DNA of 30,297 bases from Mycoemilia scoparia (lineage: Eukaryota; Kickxellomycota; Kickxellomycetes; Kickxellales; Kickxellaceae), in assembly GCA_027575805.1 (NCBI GenBank), contig JANBPU010000197.1, positions 1 through 30,297 on the forward strand, in the 5' to 3' direction. The translations under genes were made by a program, and so were the position numbers. Positions 7,972 to 19,958 of the stretch are shown piece after piece; position 1 is the stretch's first letter; each line of letters starts with the position of its first letter. The notes beneath the pieces were generated by a model. The model searched no databases. It was given only the letters and a program-made list of their open reading frames with translations, and was not told the origin of the DNA.

Positions 7972-9356
7972 ATGGTTAAGATAACAACAGACTCTGAAAG
8001 TAAATTTGAACCTGTTCAAGGCAACCAGGACAAAGACGCTGTTCCTACCAAGGTCGTTGAACAACAACAACCACAACAAGAACAACCCCAGGATGATGTT
8101 GATGAACTCACCAATAAAATGAACAATCTTGAGCTTCCCAAGGTCCCTGAGTCTGGTATCGTTGAGCTCAACACATGGTTGCCAGACTATATCGCGGCCA
8201 TGGAAACAACCGAGGCAACCGCTGAGGAAAAGGCGGTCAAAGCACTGGAGATTCTATGGGACGCCAAGCTGTTTATTCAAACGAACCCTAGCAAAACCCC
8301 GGGCTTTTACTATCCGATTGATAATGATCAATTGCACGAACTGCTGATTCAAATGTATAATATGCCCATGTCTGAAATGGCCGAGCTATTGGAAGAGCGT
8401 GGAGATTGGACTTCCGAAGCATTTCCTATAAACGTGGCCAAGCCGACTCTATTCAAGTACTATTTGAACAAGTTGGCATCATCGTCATCATCAGCGACAA
8501 CGAAAAATGAGGCCAGTTATGCGGTGTACAAGTTTATTAAGCGCCTAAAGTGCCCAGAGCTTGAGCCATATGCTAGAAACCTATTGAAAATATATGCCAA
8601 GGGCGATTCCGATGACGAAAAAAGCTACGAAAAGACTATTGCAAAGATTTGCGAATGCTACACAAAGCACTATTATTGGGGGAACACTTTGATCTATGGA
8701 ATTCCCTTTATTCTTGACGATAAAAACAATAATTCAAAACACCCAGCCACCCCCAATATTGATTATTGCGATAGTGATGAGGAGGAGGAGGATGATGATG
8801 ATAGGACAAACAATTGTGAGTTTTTTGCCAAGCTTGGATTTCAAGGTGAATATAGCACCAAATCGGAACTGGCTGACATTAGTAGCAAAGGCTATTTAAT
8901 GACTATGCCTGGAAAAAGTTCCAGGTAAGTAGAAACAGTAGTAGTATCTTGATCATCATCTTCAATCGGTTTCCTGATATTACAGCTACATTAGTTGTAA
9001 ATCATATAATCTAATCACGCCTATAACAGCCCTCTCTCTCTCTCCTATTATATAGAACTATTGAGTTTTTGGTATTGCACACGCTTGAACACGAAAAGCT
9101 TATTGAAATACACCTAGATAAAGACAGCCGTTCCCTTGAAGCATTTCCGACTATAGTTGTATCAAACCCAAAGCAGTCAAATGGGGGGATCATTTATAAA
9201 CTTGGGTACGAATATAAAGGCGTTTCTTATCCCCAGTATAGTCAAATCCGTGGAACTACGATTGTTAAGCTCTCTGAAATATTCCCCAGTGATGATGTTT
9301 TAACTGCCAACAAACTCTTGGTGAGAGTTATGCAAGAGAAGAAAACTAGGCGCTAG
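7972..9356 (+). CDS. Unrecognised two-exon acidic protein, 417 aa
   Basis: Exons are 7972-8924 and 9056-9356. The 131-nt intron has GTAAGT and a CT-rich tract before TATAG, and joins in frame. The start is the first ATG after the TATA box (MVKITTDSESKFEPVQ). Residues ~27-40 are Gln-rich (EQQQPQQEQPQ). Residues ~55-235 are predicted helical and Leu/Lys/Glu-rich (WLPDYIAAMETTEATAEEK; YNMPMSEMAELLEERGDW). A Ser run sits near residue 170, and a strongly acidic run (SDEEEEDDDD) near 265. The C-terminal third is more beta-like (GGIIYKLGYEYKGVSYPQY). No known domain, transmembrane segment or signal peptide is recognised. The good splice sites, TATA box and long frame argue that it is a real, expressed, probably cytosolic or nuclear protein. 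Confidence 0.8.
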
Positions 9357-9850
9357 TGTCGTTTTCTAACCAAGCAATTTGTATACTCTTTTTCCATTGT
9401 TTCTATTATCTATAGGGGGTCCAGGTTTTAATTTTTTGCCCCCTTTTTTATTGATAAACAATAAATATACCCCATGGTTAGTACATCAAAAAGAGCTGTG
9501 TGTAATGAAGGGGAATTTTTTATAGCCAGTTTATACTCTTAGGGAATAGATTGAAATCAGTCACATACACTAACAAGATGTTTACCAAGTGTTTGTGTGG
9601 TGAAAGGGAAAGGCGAGATATAAATTATATTTTCCCATAATATCTTGTAAAATGATCGTCAGATTCCAAACCACCAGATTTTTTTCGTTTATAATTGACT
9701 GTTTGAACATATATTTTTTCTTTGATTGTTGTCTTGTTTGTAGATCAAGGTCAGTCATAACTAACAAACCAACAAACAAATAAAAACATAAACAAAAAAC
9801 CATATTCATAAATATTGAAATCTACAATACATCTTTATTTGTTTATACGG
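9357..9850. other. Intergenic spacer before TRM82
   Basis: Contains the 3' flank of the upstream gene, a CCCCC/TTTTT-rich stretch near 9430-9450 and AT-rich sequence. No gene, repeat family member or RNA gene is seen. Confidence 0.5.
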
Positions 9851-9858
9851 TATAAATA
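9851..9858 (+). promoter_or_regulatory. TATA box of the TRM82 gene
   Basis: TATAAATA, 80 bp before the ATG at 9931, followed by a C/A-rich leader that ends in AAAAAGAACTATA. Confidence 0.65.
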
Positions 9859-9930
9859 GAGAGTCGAATTTACCTCAGTCAGTAATTACCACCAACCCGA
9901 AAACAAACCGAAAAAAGAAAAAGAACTATA

Positions 9931-10549
9931 ATGGCAGCGGCTATTCCATTTACTCAGCTGGCAGCATCTGTGTCAAATCCCAACCTAAATGAAAGTAATG
10001 ATGGTAGTGGTTTGGTTGTGCTTGTTAGTGGACATCATTTTCATATAATCAAAGTTGAACAGCCATCATCATCATCATCATCGCTTGGAGCTGCATCATT
10101 GTTGGCAACAACATTTGATCCCAAAGATTTCGAATCCAAAATTGCAGATACCACTACCATTTCATTGTCATCTGCAGTGGTAACATATCTGAATGATGAT
10201 AAAAACAAAATCAATGAAAAAGATGGAGAAATTATTTCAACAAGATTTAGTCGTGATTCGAAATTATTGGCTATATGTACAAAAAACAAAGGACTCTACA
10301 TTTACTCCTCCTCTTTTTCTTCTTCTTCTAATTCATCCATTACTGATGGTGATGAGAGGAGCGAAGAAGTAACACCAAAGAATCATTGGAAATTGGCCGC
10401 AAAAACATGGACACCAAAACGTATAAATTCTGTGATATTTGATTCGGTATCTGAAAATGTTATTGTTGGGGATAAGTTTGGTGATGCGTATAAGTTTAGG
10501 CTTGAAATTGATAGTCCCATCCATACCACCACTATTCATGAACAATCTC

Positions 10550-10580
<31 letters not shown>

Positions 10581-11989
10581 GTTAAAGGAAAATGATAAAT
10601 CTGACCCTGCTACAACACCTGATGATGGTAGTTTTGGTATTAGTAAACCCGAAATTTTGTTAGGCCATGTATCAATTCTAACTGATCTGGAATTCTCATG
10701 GAACACCACCACCAATGGAGAGAAGATTGGGTGCTATATAGTTTCTGCTGATCGTGATGAAAAAATTCGTATTAGTCGTTACCCAAATGCATATAATATT
10801 GAAGGATATTGTTTGGGCCATACTGCGTAAGTACACAAACCAATTATTACTCTCTCTCTCCCTCTTTCTTTCTCATCCTTATACTATCTATAAAAATCTA
10901 TATATATTCATATACAAATAATTTTATAATTATCATCCGGTTGTTTTGTTGAATAGATTTGTTACAACTGTTTGTGCACCTAGCTTTGCTGCTACTCGTT
11001 TATTATCAGGTGCAGGTGACGCTACAGTCAAAGTATGGCAAATGCCATCGCCAACAAAACAAGTTCAATCTTTGGATTTCAAAAACATTGTTGATGCGTG
11101 GTATGGGCTCCAAAATGTCCCAAATCAAGATGAAATTGCTATACTCAAAATCACGGGCACTTCAGGTGGTAATGATGATAAATTAGTGGCTGTATTGGTT
11201 GAATAGTAAGTGTCTCCTCTCCCAACCACATATTTATATTTTTTATAAATCATTCGGGTAAATCTTATTTGCTTTGTTATGCTGGGTAACTAAACATACA
11301 TATGCTTTTTTTATTGATTGCTATGGTAACAGTGTTCCGGTGGTATTTATATTTGGATGGGATGAGGCCCAAAATATATTGACGTCGACGCCAATTTCCA
11401 CAATTAGATTGAATAATGACGATAATAGTGCTGAAGAAAAGAAGGATGAGACTACTATTATTCCTAGAGATGTTGAATGGGATTTGGTTGGTAATTTGTG
11501 GGTTAGCTTTGATGATAAGATTAGAGTTTATGGAAAATCAACCAATGAGGTAATGAATCTAACTGGCTGTATTGTTTTTATGTTGTCGTTGTTTTGGCAA
11601 TATAATGAAATAATTAGTAATTCTAACACATATTTCTATTTCTGTCTCTCTTTCTCTCGCTGTGTGTTTATTATGGGGGGGGGGTAATTTAACAGGCAAC
11701 TGAGGCCAACATCGAGTGGGTCGAGAATAACCAAATCGAACAATTTGTTTGTGGATTACCCAAGCTTAAAGGCAAGTAAAGCCATAGTATCTATTATATT
11801 GATTGTAGTGGCATGATGATATGAAGAAGAGTAATTAATGATTTATTGTATATAGCTGAGAGCTCACCCAAATATTCATCAGTGTTTGAATGGGGCCGTA
11901 AAATTCTTGGTCGCAAGCCCACTGCTGCTGGAAATGATGATAAAAAGGATGGAAATGGCAACGATGAAATGGATCAAGATAGCGACTAG
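9931..11989 (+). CDS. TRM82: tRNA (guanine-N7)-methyltransferase non-catalytic WD40 subunit
   Basis: Trm82 (WDR4 in animals) pairs with the catalytic Trm8/METTL1 to make m7G46 in the variable loop of many tRNAs; it is nuclear and stabilises its partner. Exons are 9931-10826, 10957-11205, 11333-11549, 11696-11771 and 11856-11989, giving 523 residues. The family signature SADRDEKIRISRYP lies at residues 272-285, followed by NAYNIEGYCLGHT. Other WD-type segments are LLSGAGDATVKVW (exon 2) and WDLVGNLWVSFDDKIRVYG (exon 3). The C-terminus EWGRKILGRKP precedes an acidic tail. The protein is longer than yeast Trm82 (about 444 aa) because of Ser and Gln runs (~46-52 and ~206-217). Introns 1-3 are GT-AG. 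Intron 4 (11772-11855) fits only with a GC donor (AAAG|GCAAGT); a GT donor four bases later leads at once to a stop. Confidence 0.93.
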
Positions 11990-12208
11990 AAAGAAAAATT
12001 CATTACTCGGCAATAGCAGCAAGCACATAAACGCTGGCCATGCCTATTTATTTTTTTTATTGGTGTTTTTGGTTTAAGAATGGAAAAACAAGTAAATTGA
12101 AAGCAGATTTTGATGATGGAGGCACACATGATAAAGTTCAGCCGGTATGGTATAGTAACCCATACAGAAAATTGAATGGTGATGGCTATATTGGAGCTAA
12201 ATGCTCAG

Positions 12209-12331
12209 AGTTCACGTGATTTTAGGGAAAATGGCACTCTCAGGACTGCATATAAAGAGCCTTTTAATTGGGCCAGAACCTGAAAAAATGCATTTCTGTC
12301 TTCCATACATTTGATTCTAAATGAAATCCCT
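12209..12331 (+). repeat. SINE-sized dispersed repeat, copy R1
   Basis: Blocks AGTTCACGTGATTTTAGG, GACTGCATATAAAG, TTGGGCCAGAACCTGA and TTTGATTCTAAATGAAATCC align in order with copies at 23238 and 25635. Lies 220 bp after TRM82. Confidence 0.58.
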
Positions 12332-12392
12332 ATCAAAATAGTATAATGAACTCTTACATTCCATGCTTGATTAATGCTAACATTTATTTAGC

Positions 12393-12515
12393 CATATGGG
12401 TAATAATTTTTGAAGGGTGACTTTTGGTGGCCAAAAATTATAGGGGCTATCAAAGCCAAATAGATGTCCAGTTTTACTAGTGAACTTTTACCCTTCAAAA
12501 ATAATCACCCATATT
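12393..12515. mobile_element. MITE copy B (123 bp)
   Basis: Left end CATATGGGTAATAATTTTTG, then AAGGGTGA; right end TTACCCTTCAAAAATAATCA, then CCCATAT. The interior shares TTTTGGTGGCCAA and GTCCAGTTTTACTAGT with copy A, and the length is identical. Confidence 0.82.
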
Positions 12516-12539
12516 ATACTTTGTGTCTTTGTAATGCTT

Positions 12540-13007
12540 GTTTTGGCATGAATACAAAGTAATTCAAAACAATTTGAATCACAGAGCTATAAATTACTTG
12601 GAATTTATAGATAAATCCTCAGTCAAAATTGGTACTTTACAGGTTCAAGTCCATCAATGTAATACGATTCCAATTCCTCTCCATGAAATAGACCCAACAT
12701 GTTTATATCCCGTCGTCGTACTTGTTGCTATGAAAGATGTTTATGAGATTATAAAAGAATAATTTTTGTGTCTATAGGTTTATAGAGGTTTTAACCCCCC
12801 TATTTTATACTTGCGAAGCAAACCTGCATGTGCACATGAGTTAGCTGATAGCAATGAATAAATATTGATGCCTCCACATATCCTTTGATCTACTTTGATG
12901 GCAGTGGTGCAATACTGGTACTTTTTGATGATGGTAAAAATGATATCGCGAATAGTAAAAATATATCATGTCCACTATCAATTTTTAATATATCAATGGC
13001 CCATTAG
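12540..13007 (+). pseudogene. Coding-like debris, family unknown
   Basis: Two open stretches look protein-like but lack a start. About 12541-12762 includes LNHRAINYLEFIDKSS and TIPIPLHEIDPTCLYPVVVL, ending in a stop. About 12861-13007 includes NIDASTYPLIYFDGSGAILV and LFDDGKNDIANS, ending in TAG. No splice pair I could find joins them convincingly. They may be fragments of one decayed gene truncated by the MITE at 12393-12515. I recognise no family. Confidence 0.25.
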
Positions 13008-13423
13008 GATAATACTAAATGTAAAATTGACATGGCTTGGACACCCACATTGTGCAGTACTTTTTAAAAGGTTGACTAAACCCAATTGCTTATTTTGACT
13101 CCAAATTCAATTAATTCGTTATTTCAGGTTTGAGACTGAACAAGCGTCATTTTCCAACTGAACCTTATAATGACTTCTAATAGTGCTACATAGAGCATTA
13201 TTATATAATTTACTATGGATGCATCATTTGAAATATAAGCATCACGGCCCTATCGAATCGCAGCCATAAAATGAGTTATATGTTTAGTTGGTGAATACTA
13301 TTTTTTAGGAGGCAGTCAGCTTGATACCCATTTGCGACTAAGGCCAGTGCATTTACAGATGCCACTTACATTGCAAAGCGATGATAGAATGACATGATTA
13401 AAGTGCATATAAAACTATGAGCA
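13008..13423. other. Gene-free spacer
   Basis: No gene, RNA gene or clear repeat seen between the coding debris and MITE copy C. Confidence 0.5.
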
Positions 13424-13592
13424 CATATGGATCATAATTTTTGAAGGACTAAGTTTTACTAGTATGTCAGTTTCAACTTGCATACTGGCCAAGCCTATAT
13501 TTTCATTGATAACAATAGTTTGGCCCTTCAAAAATTATAGACGCAATTACAATTGATTAGCAAATGGTCACCCTTCAAAAATTATTACCCAC
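13424..13592. mobile_element. MITE copy C, composite with two right ends
   Basis: The left end CATATGGATCATAATTTTTG precedes the internal block AGTTTTACTAGT. A right-type end, GGCCCTTCAAAAATTATAG, occurs at about 13522-13540. A second right-type end, CACCCTTCAAAAATTATTAC, then CCA, finishes the copy at about 13591. It looks like one MITE nested in or recombined with another. It lies about 215 bp past the stop of the kinase gene. Confidence 0.7.
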
Positions 13593-13807
13593 TCATCAGT
13601 GTTGTTTACTATTGTTGGTGGTTTATTGGAGTAGTTTACAGTATTATGATATGACAAATATATAAAAAAGAGTGAGAGTGACACAGCAAAGCAAATACAA
13701 AAGGCAAAAAGAAACTTGAAATATAAAGAATAGAAAAAGAAAATGCTACACACAACAATTAATAGATCGATCAAATAAATAAAACAATGGCAATTAATAA
13801 CTAATAA

Positions 13808-16800
13808 TTAGAAGGGGAATGACGATGGTTTATAAGCATTGCTGTACTCATCATCATCATTATCAGATATGTACATGGCCTGATTCTTTGGAATTGAAAT
13901 GGGTGCGTATTGGCGACTTCTACAGCGGACATGGCCACCGGGGAGGGGGGGTTGAGGCTGGTACTTGATACGGCCCTCAACAACTGCAGCTCTGCCACGA
14001 GGAGGAGCATCAGCAGTGGCCTTTAGTTTGTTCCTGTGACGGCGATTGAGCAGTGTTGCTTGGTCAAGCTGCAAGCTAAAATTGTTGCGATCGTTTGAAC
14101 AAAAGGAGCTTGTGGATTCGCCGGATGATGACATTGCAATCGACATGCTTGAGCACATTTGTTGATGTAAAGGAAGCTGTGGCTGTGGTAATGGTGGTGG
14201 GCCGTGGCAATGTTGCTGGCCGGTCCTGGTCGATTCGATGTAGGCACGGAACAATTGGCCATTATCATTTTCCTGGGAAATCCCTCTTTTGCTGCTACGA
14301 TTATTCTCGTCGTGGTCTTGATGAGCAGCCGCAGCTGCAGAAGTGCTTTTGCTTGTACCCGAAGTAGGTGTTGTGACTGTGGTTGTGGTTATTGGGATAG
14401 GAGCAACGACAGATTGCTGTTGATTAGAAAATGAGCACAATACATTATTGTTATTATTGTTGTTGTTTTTAGATGTTGGAACAGCAGCAGCAGCAGCAGT
14501 ATTTGTTGTAGATTGGGGGATGGGTTGGGATTTATTGTTATTACAAGATTGTTTGTTCAGTCTGGTGTTTAGGTAATGCCAGTCTGACTCTGCTTCTTCT
14601 CTTTCCATAATAGCAAAATCCATTGCTGAAGAAGCCCCACCACTCATCATCAACAACTGGCCATCACCACCAGCAGCAATATAAGGATTATTTATATAGT
14701 TGGCAAATGGATGCCATCCCATTACTTGCCTTATTTTATCCGGCTTCTCCTGTTGATAATGTTGGTGCTGCTCCTCATCATAGTCACTTGAAAAGGGGAT
14801 CCCTCGCGATTGCTGCTGCTGCTGCTGCTGCTGTTGTTGTTGTTGTTGTTGTGGATGATCATATTGGTTGTAATAATCTTTGCGATTCTGGGCAATTGAT
14901 TTGGAAATAGAACTGCATGCATTGGATTCTATCGACGATGGGACTACGGTTGAAGATGACATTGAATGTGCTTGGTCCTGCTGTTGCTGTCCGTAATAAT
15001 AGTGGTGGCGCATACTGCGGTGGTTCTTGTATTGATCTGCGTTTGGCACTGCGCTCAGTGGTGGAGAAAGCGGCATTGCGGCTGATGCTGCCGGTGTTTT
15101 GTCTCCGTCATAACCACCATCGGGCTGCTGATAATGGCTGTGCTCCCCATGATGATATCCACGAATGAATGCACTCCTGCTTCCGCTGCTAGCTGAATTA
15201 TCATCATAACCTCCTCCTCCCCCCGTCGTTGTGGTCAGCATTGATGAGGATGCATAGGATGATGATGATTGTTCAAGATATTGTTGGTGGTGAGGCTGAG
15301 AAGATGAGTCCGGATATCTCGCAACATAGGTGTCAAATCCATAATCGTCGGCCTGTCCAAAGGCAGTTTCCCATAGAGGCGTTTGCATGTACTGTTTACG
15401 TGCCGTGGCATTTATTTCAAGCCTCCGGACTGCAAACGATAGGTTGAAACACTCTTTCATGTCAACTGATGGTGTTGCTGGCAACGAACCCATCATTTGC
15501 TGCTGCTGATGATGATGGTGGTGGTGGTGACCTTGTGATTTTGCTGTTGGACTGTCGACTCGAAATGGAGCCAATGGCTGCAGTAAACCACTCGCAATGC
15601 CACGCTTATGAGACGATGGGTAATGCGCATTAGTGGCGACGACGGCGACGCTGCCTTGAATCCAAGGATGTCTGAAAAAGTCATCGATTGTGTATCTTTT
15701 TCGGGGGTCAAGTGTCAAAAGGTGGGAAACCAAATCCCGAGCCATTGGAGAAATATCATCCCACCAGGGCGACAGAAAGCTGTACTCGCCTTTGGCCACT
15801 TTGCGGGTCAGGGTATGGACATCCTCATCATAGAATGGCGGGAACCCACACAGCATAGTATACAGCACACAACCCATGGCCCACATATCCACCGCCTTGG
15901 TGTACAATTCATCCCTGACAACCTCAGGCGCCGCATACCCCACCGTACCGCAGGGCGTCGATGTTCCCAAGCCATGAACAACCTTGCTTAACCCAAAATC
16001 AGCCAGCTTGACTTGACCAATTCCGCCCCCGCCGACTCCGTGAATAAACTGGCCCTCAAGCTTTTTGCCCTCCTCATCGCCGGCCCGTTTAGGCTCCACG
16101 TGACCCGCAGGGTTTGGTTGGAAGGGTATCGACTCAAACAAAATGTTCTCTGGTTTGATATCACGATGGACAATGCCCTTTGCATGTAAATGACGCACAG
16201 CTTCTGCTACCTGAATGATAACGTGACGTGACAGGTCTTCTGAAAAATACGTCAGGTCTACGATTCTGTTGAACAGCTCTCCCCCGCTGACACACTCGAG
16301 AACAAGATAGAAGTAGTTTGGGGTCTCGATAAAGTCCAGCAGCTTTACCACCCGTGGGACATCCTGATGTAGCATACGCATTATTGTTACTTCTTTGTAG
16401 ATGTTGGCTTGCTGGTTTGTCGTCATTTCTGCTCTTCTTACAATCTTGATTGCCACATCCTTATCAAACATGTTGTCGTTGCTGTTAGCATTTTGGTTAT
16501 CATTATTATGGTGGTAATAGAAGGGATTATGCGGTGTTGTTTTTTGGTTATTGGCGGTTTGGAGAAACTTTTCTGAAAACCACTGTGCAGCATGTCGGGA
16601 ACCGTTGTTGCCAGTGACTGCGGAAGTATTAATGTTATTTTTGTTTAGCCTAGCCCGATGAACTGTACTAAATGCACCACTATACACACACACGCACACG
16701 CACAAACACAAGAAAAAATGAATGTTAGAATTTGAGATCAATTAAGAATTGCTGGTGTTAGACTACTATAGATAGATTTATATGTGTAATGGATTAATTA

Positions 16801-17794
16801 GGAAGCTTTTTTTTGGTGAGGTGTGTGAGTATCACAGGTTTGGGGTTATGCAAATCAGAATAGTAAACCTCCGAGTGGTCAAGAAGTAAAGGGATAGAGA
16901 GAGGCATGGTGGTGAAAAGCAAGGAAACCCCCATACTATAACGCACACTTATTCCCGTTAATATACTCTCACTTCCATACATGTGTATGTACGTATATTG
17001 GGGATGTGGATTTAAAAAGATGCGGTAAAAGTATGAACGGGATCGGTTTACCAGGAAAAAGAAGACAACAGTATTTGTAGTAGCTGTGTAGGCCGGAAGG
17101 GAGGAGGAGGATATGGAATTGGAAAAAGAAATCGAATCAAGGTCACTGCCGATATAGCATGGGGGAAGCAGTAGTAGCTGTTTTTGTGGTAGTGCCAAAA
17201 AAAGCTCAGAAGGTAGGGAGAGAGGTAAGGAGGGGAGGGGGGATTGATTTCAATGGTATATCTTCTGAGAAAAACAAACAAAAATATGGGGGGAGGGGTG
17301 TGTGGGAAAGATCCAAAAGAAGAAGTCATATCCAGATAACCATTTTTGTTTATTAGATAAGGGATTAGGTAGGAGATACTGTGATATCAAGGGAATTGGG
17401 GTTCCAACTTTTTTTTGTTCAAACACACTACCACCAAGGGATAATGGATGGATGAATGAATGGAAATGGGAAGACAGGGATATAGATGATCCGAATATAA
17501 TACTAACAATACTTACTCGCCAAGTTTTTCAAAAATATCATATCTTTCAAGACCAGGATACATTAACCGCTGTCGCTCAGTCAACTTTCTTGCCGAAGCA
17601 TCCGAAATGTTGTTATTAATATTAGCACCATTGGGAGAAGCAGTAACTGTAGCATCGGTATTTCCTGATGATGGTGATGCCGACTGGCCAGTAGTGGCAG
17701 CTGATACTGCGGCCGCCAATTTGTTACAGTTGTTGGGATCAGCCAAAGTTGAAACGACCAACGGATCAGGCTGGAGGACAGGGACAGTTATCAT
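13808..17794 (-). CDS. RCK2: RCK2/Srk1-type MAPK-activated protein kinase
   Basis: This is a Ser/Thr kinase of the CAMK group. The fungal RCK2/Srk1 family acts below the stress MAPK (Hog1/Sty1). Exons are 17794-17517 and 16679-13808, giving 1049 residues. The 837-nt intron (16680-17516) splits the glycine loop, which reads KLGDGAFSTVHRAR once joined. Landmarks are VAIK Lys171, HRDIKPEN with Asp266, DFG Asp320, the activation segment TPCGTVGYAAPE with the MAPK-type Thr-Pro site at Thr334, and the domain end near 433 (HPWI). The insert FIHGVGGGGIGQVKLADFG and the run WWDDISPMARDLVSHLLT are family hallmarks. An Asn/His-rich insert (~105-165) separates the loop from the lysine. The ~600-residue tail is low complexity (His7, long Gln and Asn runs). 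It is much longer than yeast Rck2. The assignment to the family is firm; the exact ortholog is inferred. Confidence 0.92.
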
Positions 17795-19316
17795 TATTGT
17801 GTAATTGTGCTATTGTATGTATGTATGTGTGTGTGACTGAATAATAAAGCTTATACTAAAATTGCTCAAAGAGTTGTTGTTGATGATGATGATGATGGGG
17901 AAGCCAAGAAGATATATACGAATACAACAGTCAATGATTTAAAAGGCAATTACAAGTACAAGGATGATGTCTTGGTGTGTGTATATATAATTTTGCGTGT
18001 GTGTGAGTAGTTGGAATTGCTGGTGTGTATTCCCGGTAGTGATAGCAGTAGTTTAGTTGGATTGAAAGCGAAAAGAGCTTCCAGAAATATGAAACCCCTT
18101 GTTGCTGGATTACTTTGGAATGTTACAACAAGCAAGTGTTGCACTACTATTGGTGCTGCTACCGTGGTAGTGGTGGTGGTGGTGGTGGTGCACACCTGTC
18201 TCTATGTGGATATATATGTGTGCGTGTGTGTTGACTGGTGAATGTAATGTAAACAAGCAGCAACCAAACAGAATATCAGGAAGAAACAAACAAGAAAGTT
18301 TGAATTATACAGAATGCACAATGAATATGTGTGTGTAAAAGAAAGAAAAGGTGAAGAATGGACAGATAGACAGACAGATAAATAAAGTGGGTGTGGAGGA
18401 ATTGAACAAGAGAAAAGCGCGAGAAGAGGAGAGGAAGGGGGGTAGGTTATATAAAAAACGAGGGAAGAATAATGAATGTATCTGCTTTTCTTAAAGTCAG
18501 TTTGATGGCTGGTAGCATGTCAGCCAAGACCACAGCATGTTAAATGCGTGATGAAGAGAAAATACGAGCGTGTGAAGGGGGAGGGGTAAAGAACCGAGAA
18601 AGAAAAATTAAGTACACTCTGACCGCGATAATATCATTAAGCGCATAGCAGAGAGACATTGATAAACGGAAGAGAGCTACTGTTTAAAGCGGGTGTGAGA
18701 GAATGAGTGAGTGACAGGGAGAGAAATCCCGGGCCAAACAAAATTGCAATCCAATACTTAGAGCCCGTGCTTCTGGTGATGGCGATATGTTTGTGCGCGC
18801 AGGCATGTGCGCGTGTATCATTATAGTATTGACAGTATACAACAAGCGGCAGGGAGAATGCCAAAAATACAATTTAGCCTAACAACTGGCACAGACACTG
18901 ACCGGCTATCCTGGTAACAGTGAATCAGCTATCGCTATCAGGAGGAACAACAGCCGATTCGTGGTTTCAGTCATTCGGGCAGTCATCCCTCTTCCACTCC
19001 TTCTTCCATACTTATATCCGACCAGCCAAACTTGGGAGGGGGGAGAGCCAGTGACAGGCGCACCTGAGGAAAAAGAAAAATAAAGGGGAAAATGGCTGCT
19101 TCCTGGCTTATCGGCAATTTTTTTACCAATTCAGGGAATGGAAAAGCCGATTATGGACCAATAATGGTGATAGCTTGGCCGCTGGTATATGCGCACTCAT
19201 GTGTATATCAGCCAGAACCAGGGAATAGCATCATCGTTTTTGTTTAATGCTGGTGATAAACACAGCTCGTTGTCTTGTGAAAGTCAGTAGTCACCAACTC
19301 ATAAGGACCCAGGCGT
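17795..19316. other. Upstream region of the kinase gene
   Basis: No convincing gene. Contains a GATGATGATGATGATG run (~17882), TG-rich and GGTGGTGGTGGTGG tracts (~17985-18240), G-rich AGGGG-type motifs (18430-18440, 18580-18590, 19035-19045) resembling stress-response elements, and TATATAAAAA at 18449-18458 on the plus strand. It probably includes the kinase promoter and leader; no transcription start can be placed. Confidence 0.45.
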
Positions 19317-19412
19317 GTATACGAGTTATTATTTTTGAAGGGCTGTAGAGTCACACATTTGGCTGTGTTTGCCCCTATAACCATTCGCCCTTCAAAAATT
19401 ATGATCCATATG
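19317..19412. mobile_element. MITE copy D (96 bp, shortened)
   Basis: The right end GCCCTTCAAAAATTATGATC, then CATATG, is well preserved. The left end GAGTTATTATTTTTGAAGGGC has lost the CATATG tip. The interior is short and lacks the TTTTACTAGT block. Confidence 0.72.
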
Positions 19413-19941
19413 CGCCATGGCTGCTGATGCTGTTTTACCACTGATGCCAGGACAACCACTCCGACCTCCTCATCCTGTTTTTTAAAGAGAAGGTTCAAAG
19501 CGAGGGTCCGATGACAGCCAATAGGCACGCACAAACCCAGATCACTCAAGTCTCGTGCCCTGCCCATCATCATTATCATCTATCCTCATCGTCTTTAACT
19601 TTTGCTGGTGATGGCCGGATACCCATTTGATGCCACAAGATTGAAACAAGCTCGGCTTGTGGTGTGTCTGTGTGATGGGTGGCTAGCTCGGTGTGACAGG
19701 GCAGAGCAGGCTAGACAGATTTGTTATTGCGATCACAAACACACGTATGTGGCAGAATCTCCTCCAAAGGCGTGCCAGAACAGCCTCTCCGATACCAGCC
19801 TGAGGTTGAGGGCTGCTTACAGGTCAGATTTGCGGGAGATGTATGAGGGCACAATCTGACGCACTTTTGATGGGGAGCCTGCCATATTACAAATAAAGCG
19901 GATTACTCGAGAATCTATCTTCTTTGCCTTTTGTCTGAATT

Positions 19942-19958
19942 CACACACACACACACAC
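19942..19958. repeat. AC dinucleotide microsatellite
   Basis: Eight to nine uninterrupted CA units. Confidence 0.9.

Noticed and set aside
12642..12652. GGTTCAAGTCC, a perfect tRNA B-box-like string
   Set aside because: The flanking bases do not form a T-stem and no acceptor, D or anticodon arms fit around it.
14023..15991. Many antisense and shifted frames across the kinase tail
   Set aside because: They mirror the CAG/CAT repeats of the long sense frame and show no independent domain.
16794..17329. Open frames on both strands inside the kinase intron
   Set aside because: They come from a strand-biased pyrimidine/purine tract, have low-complexity products, and lie between two well-supported exons.
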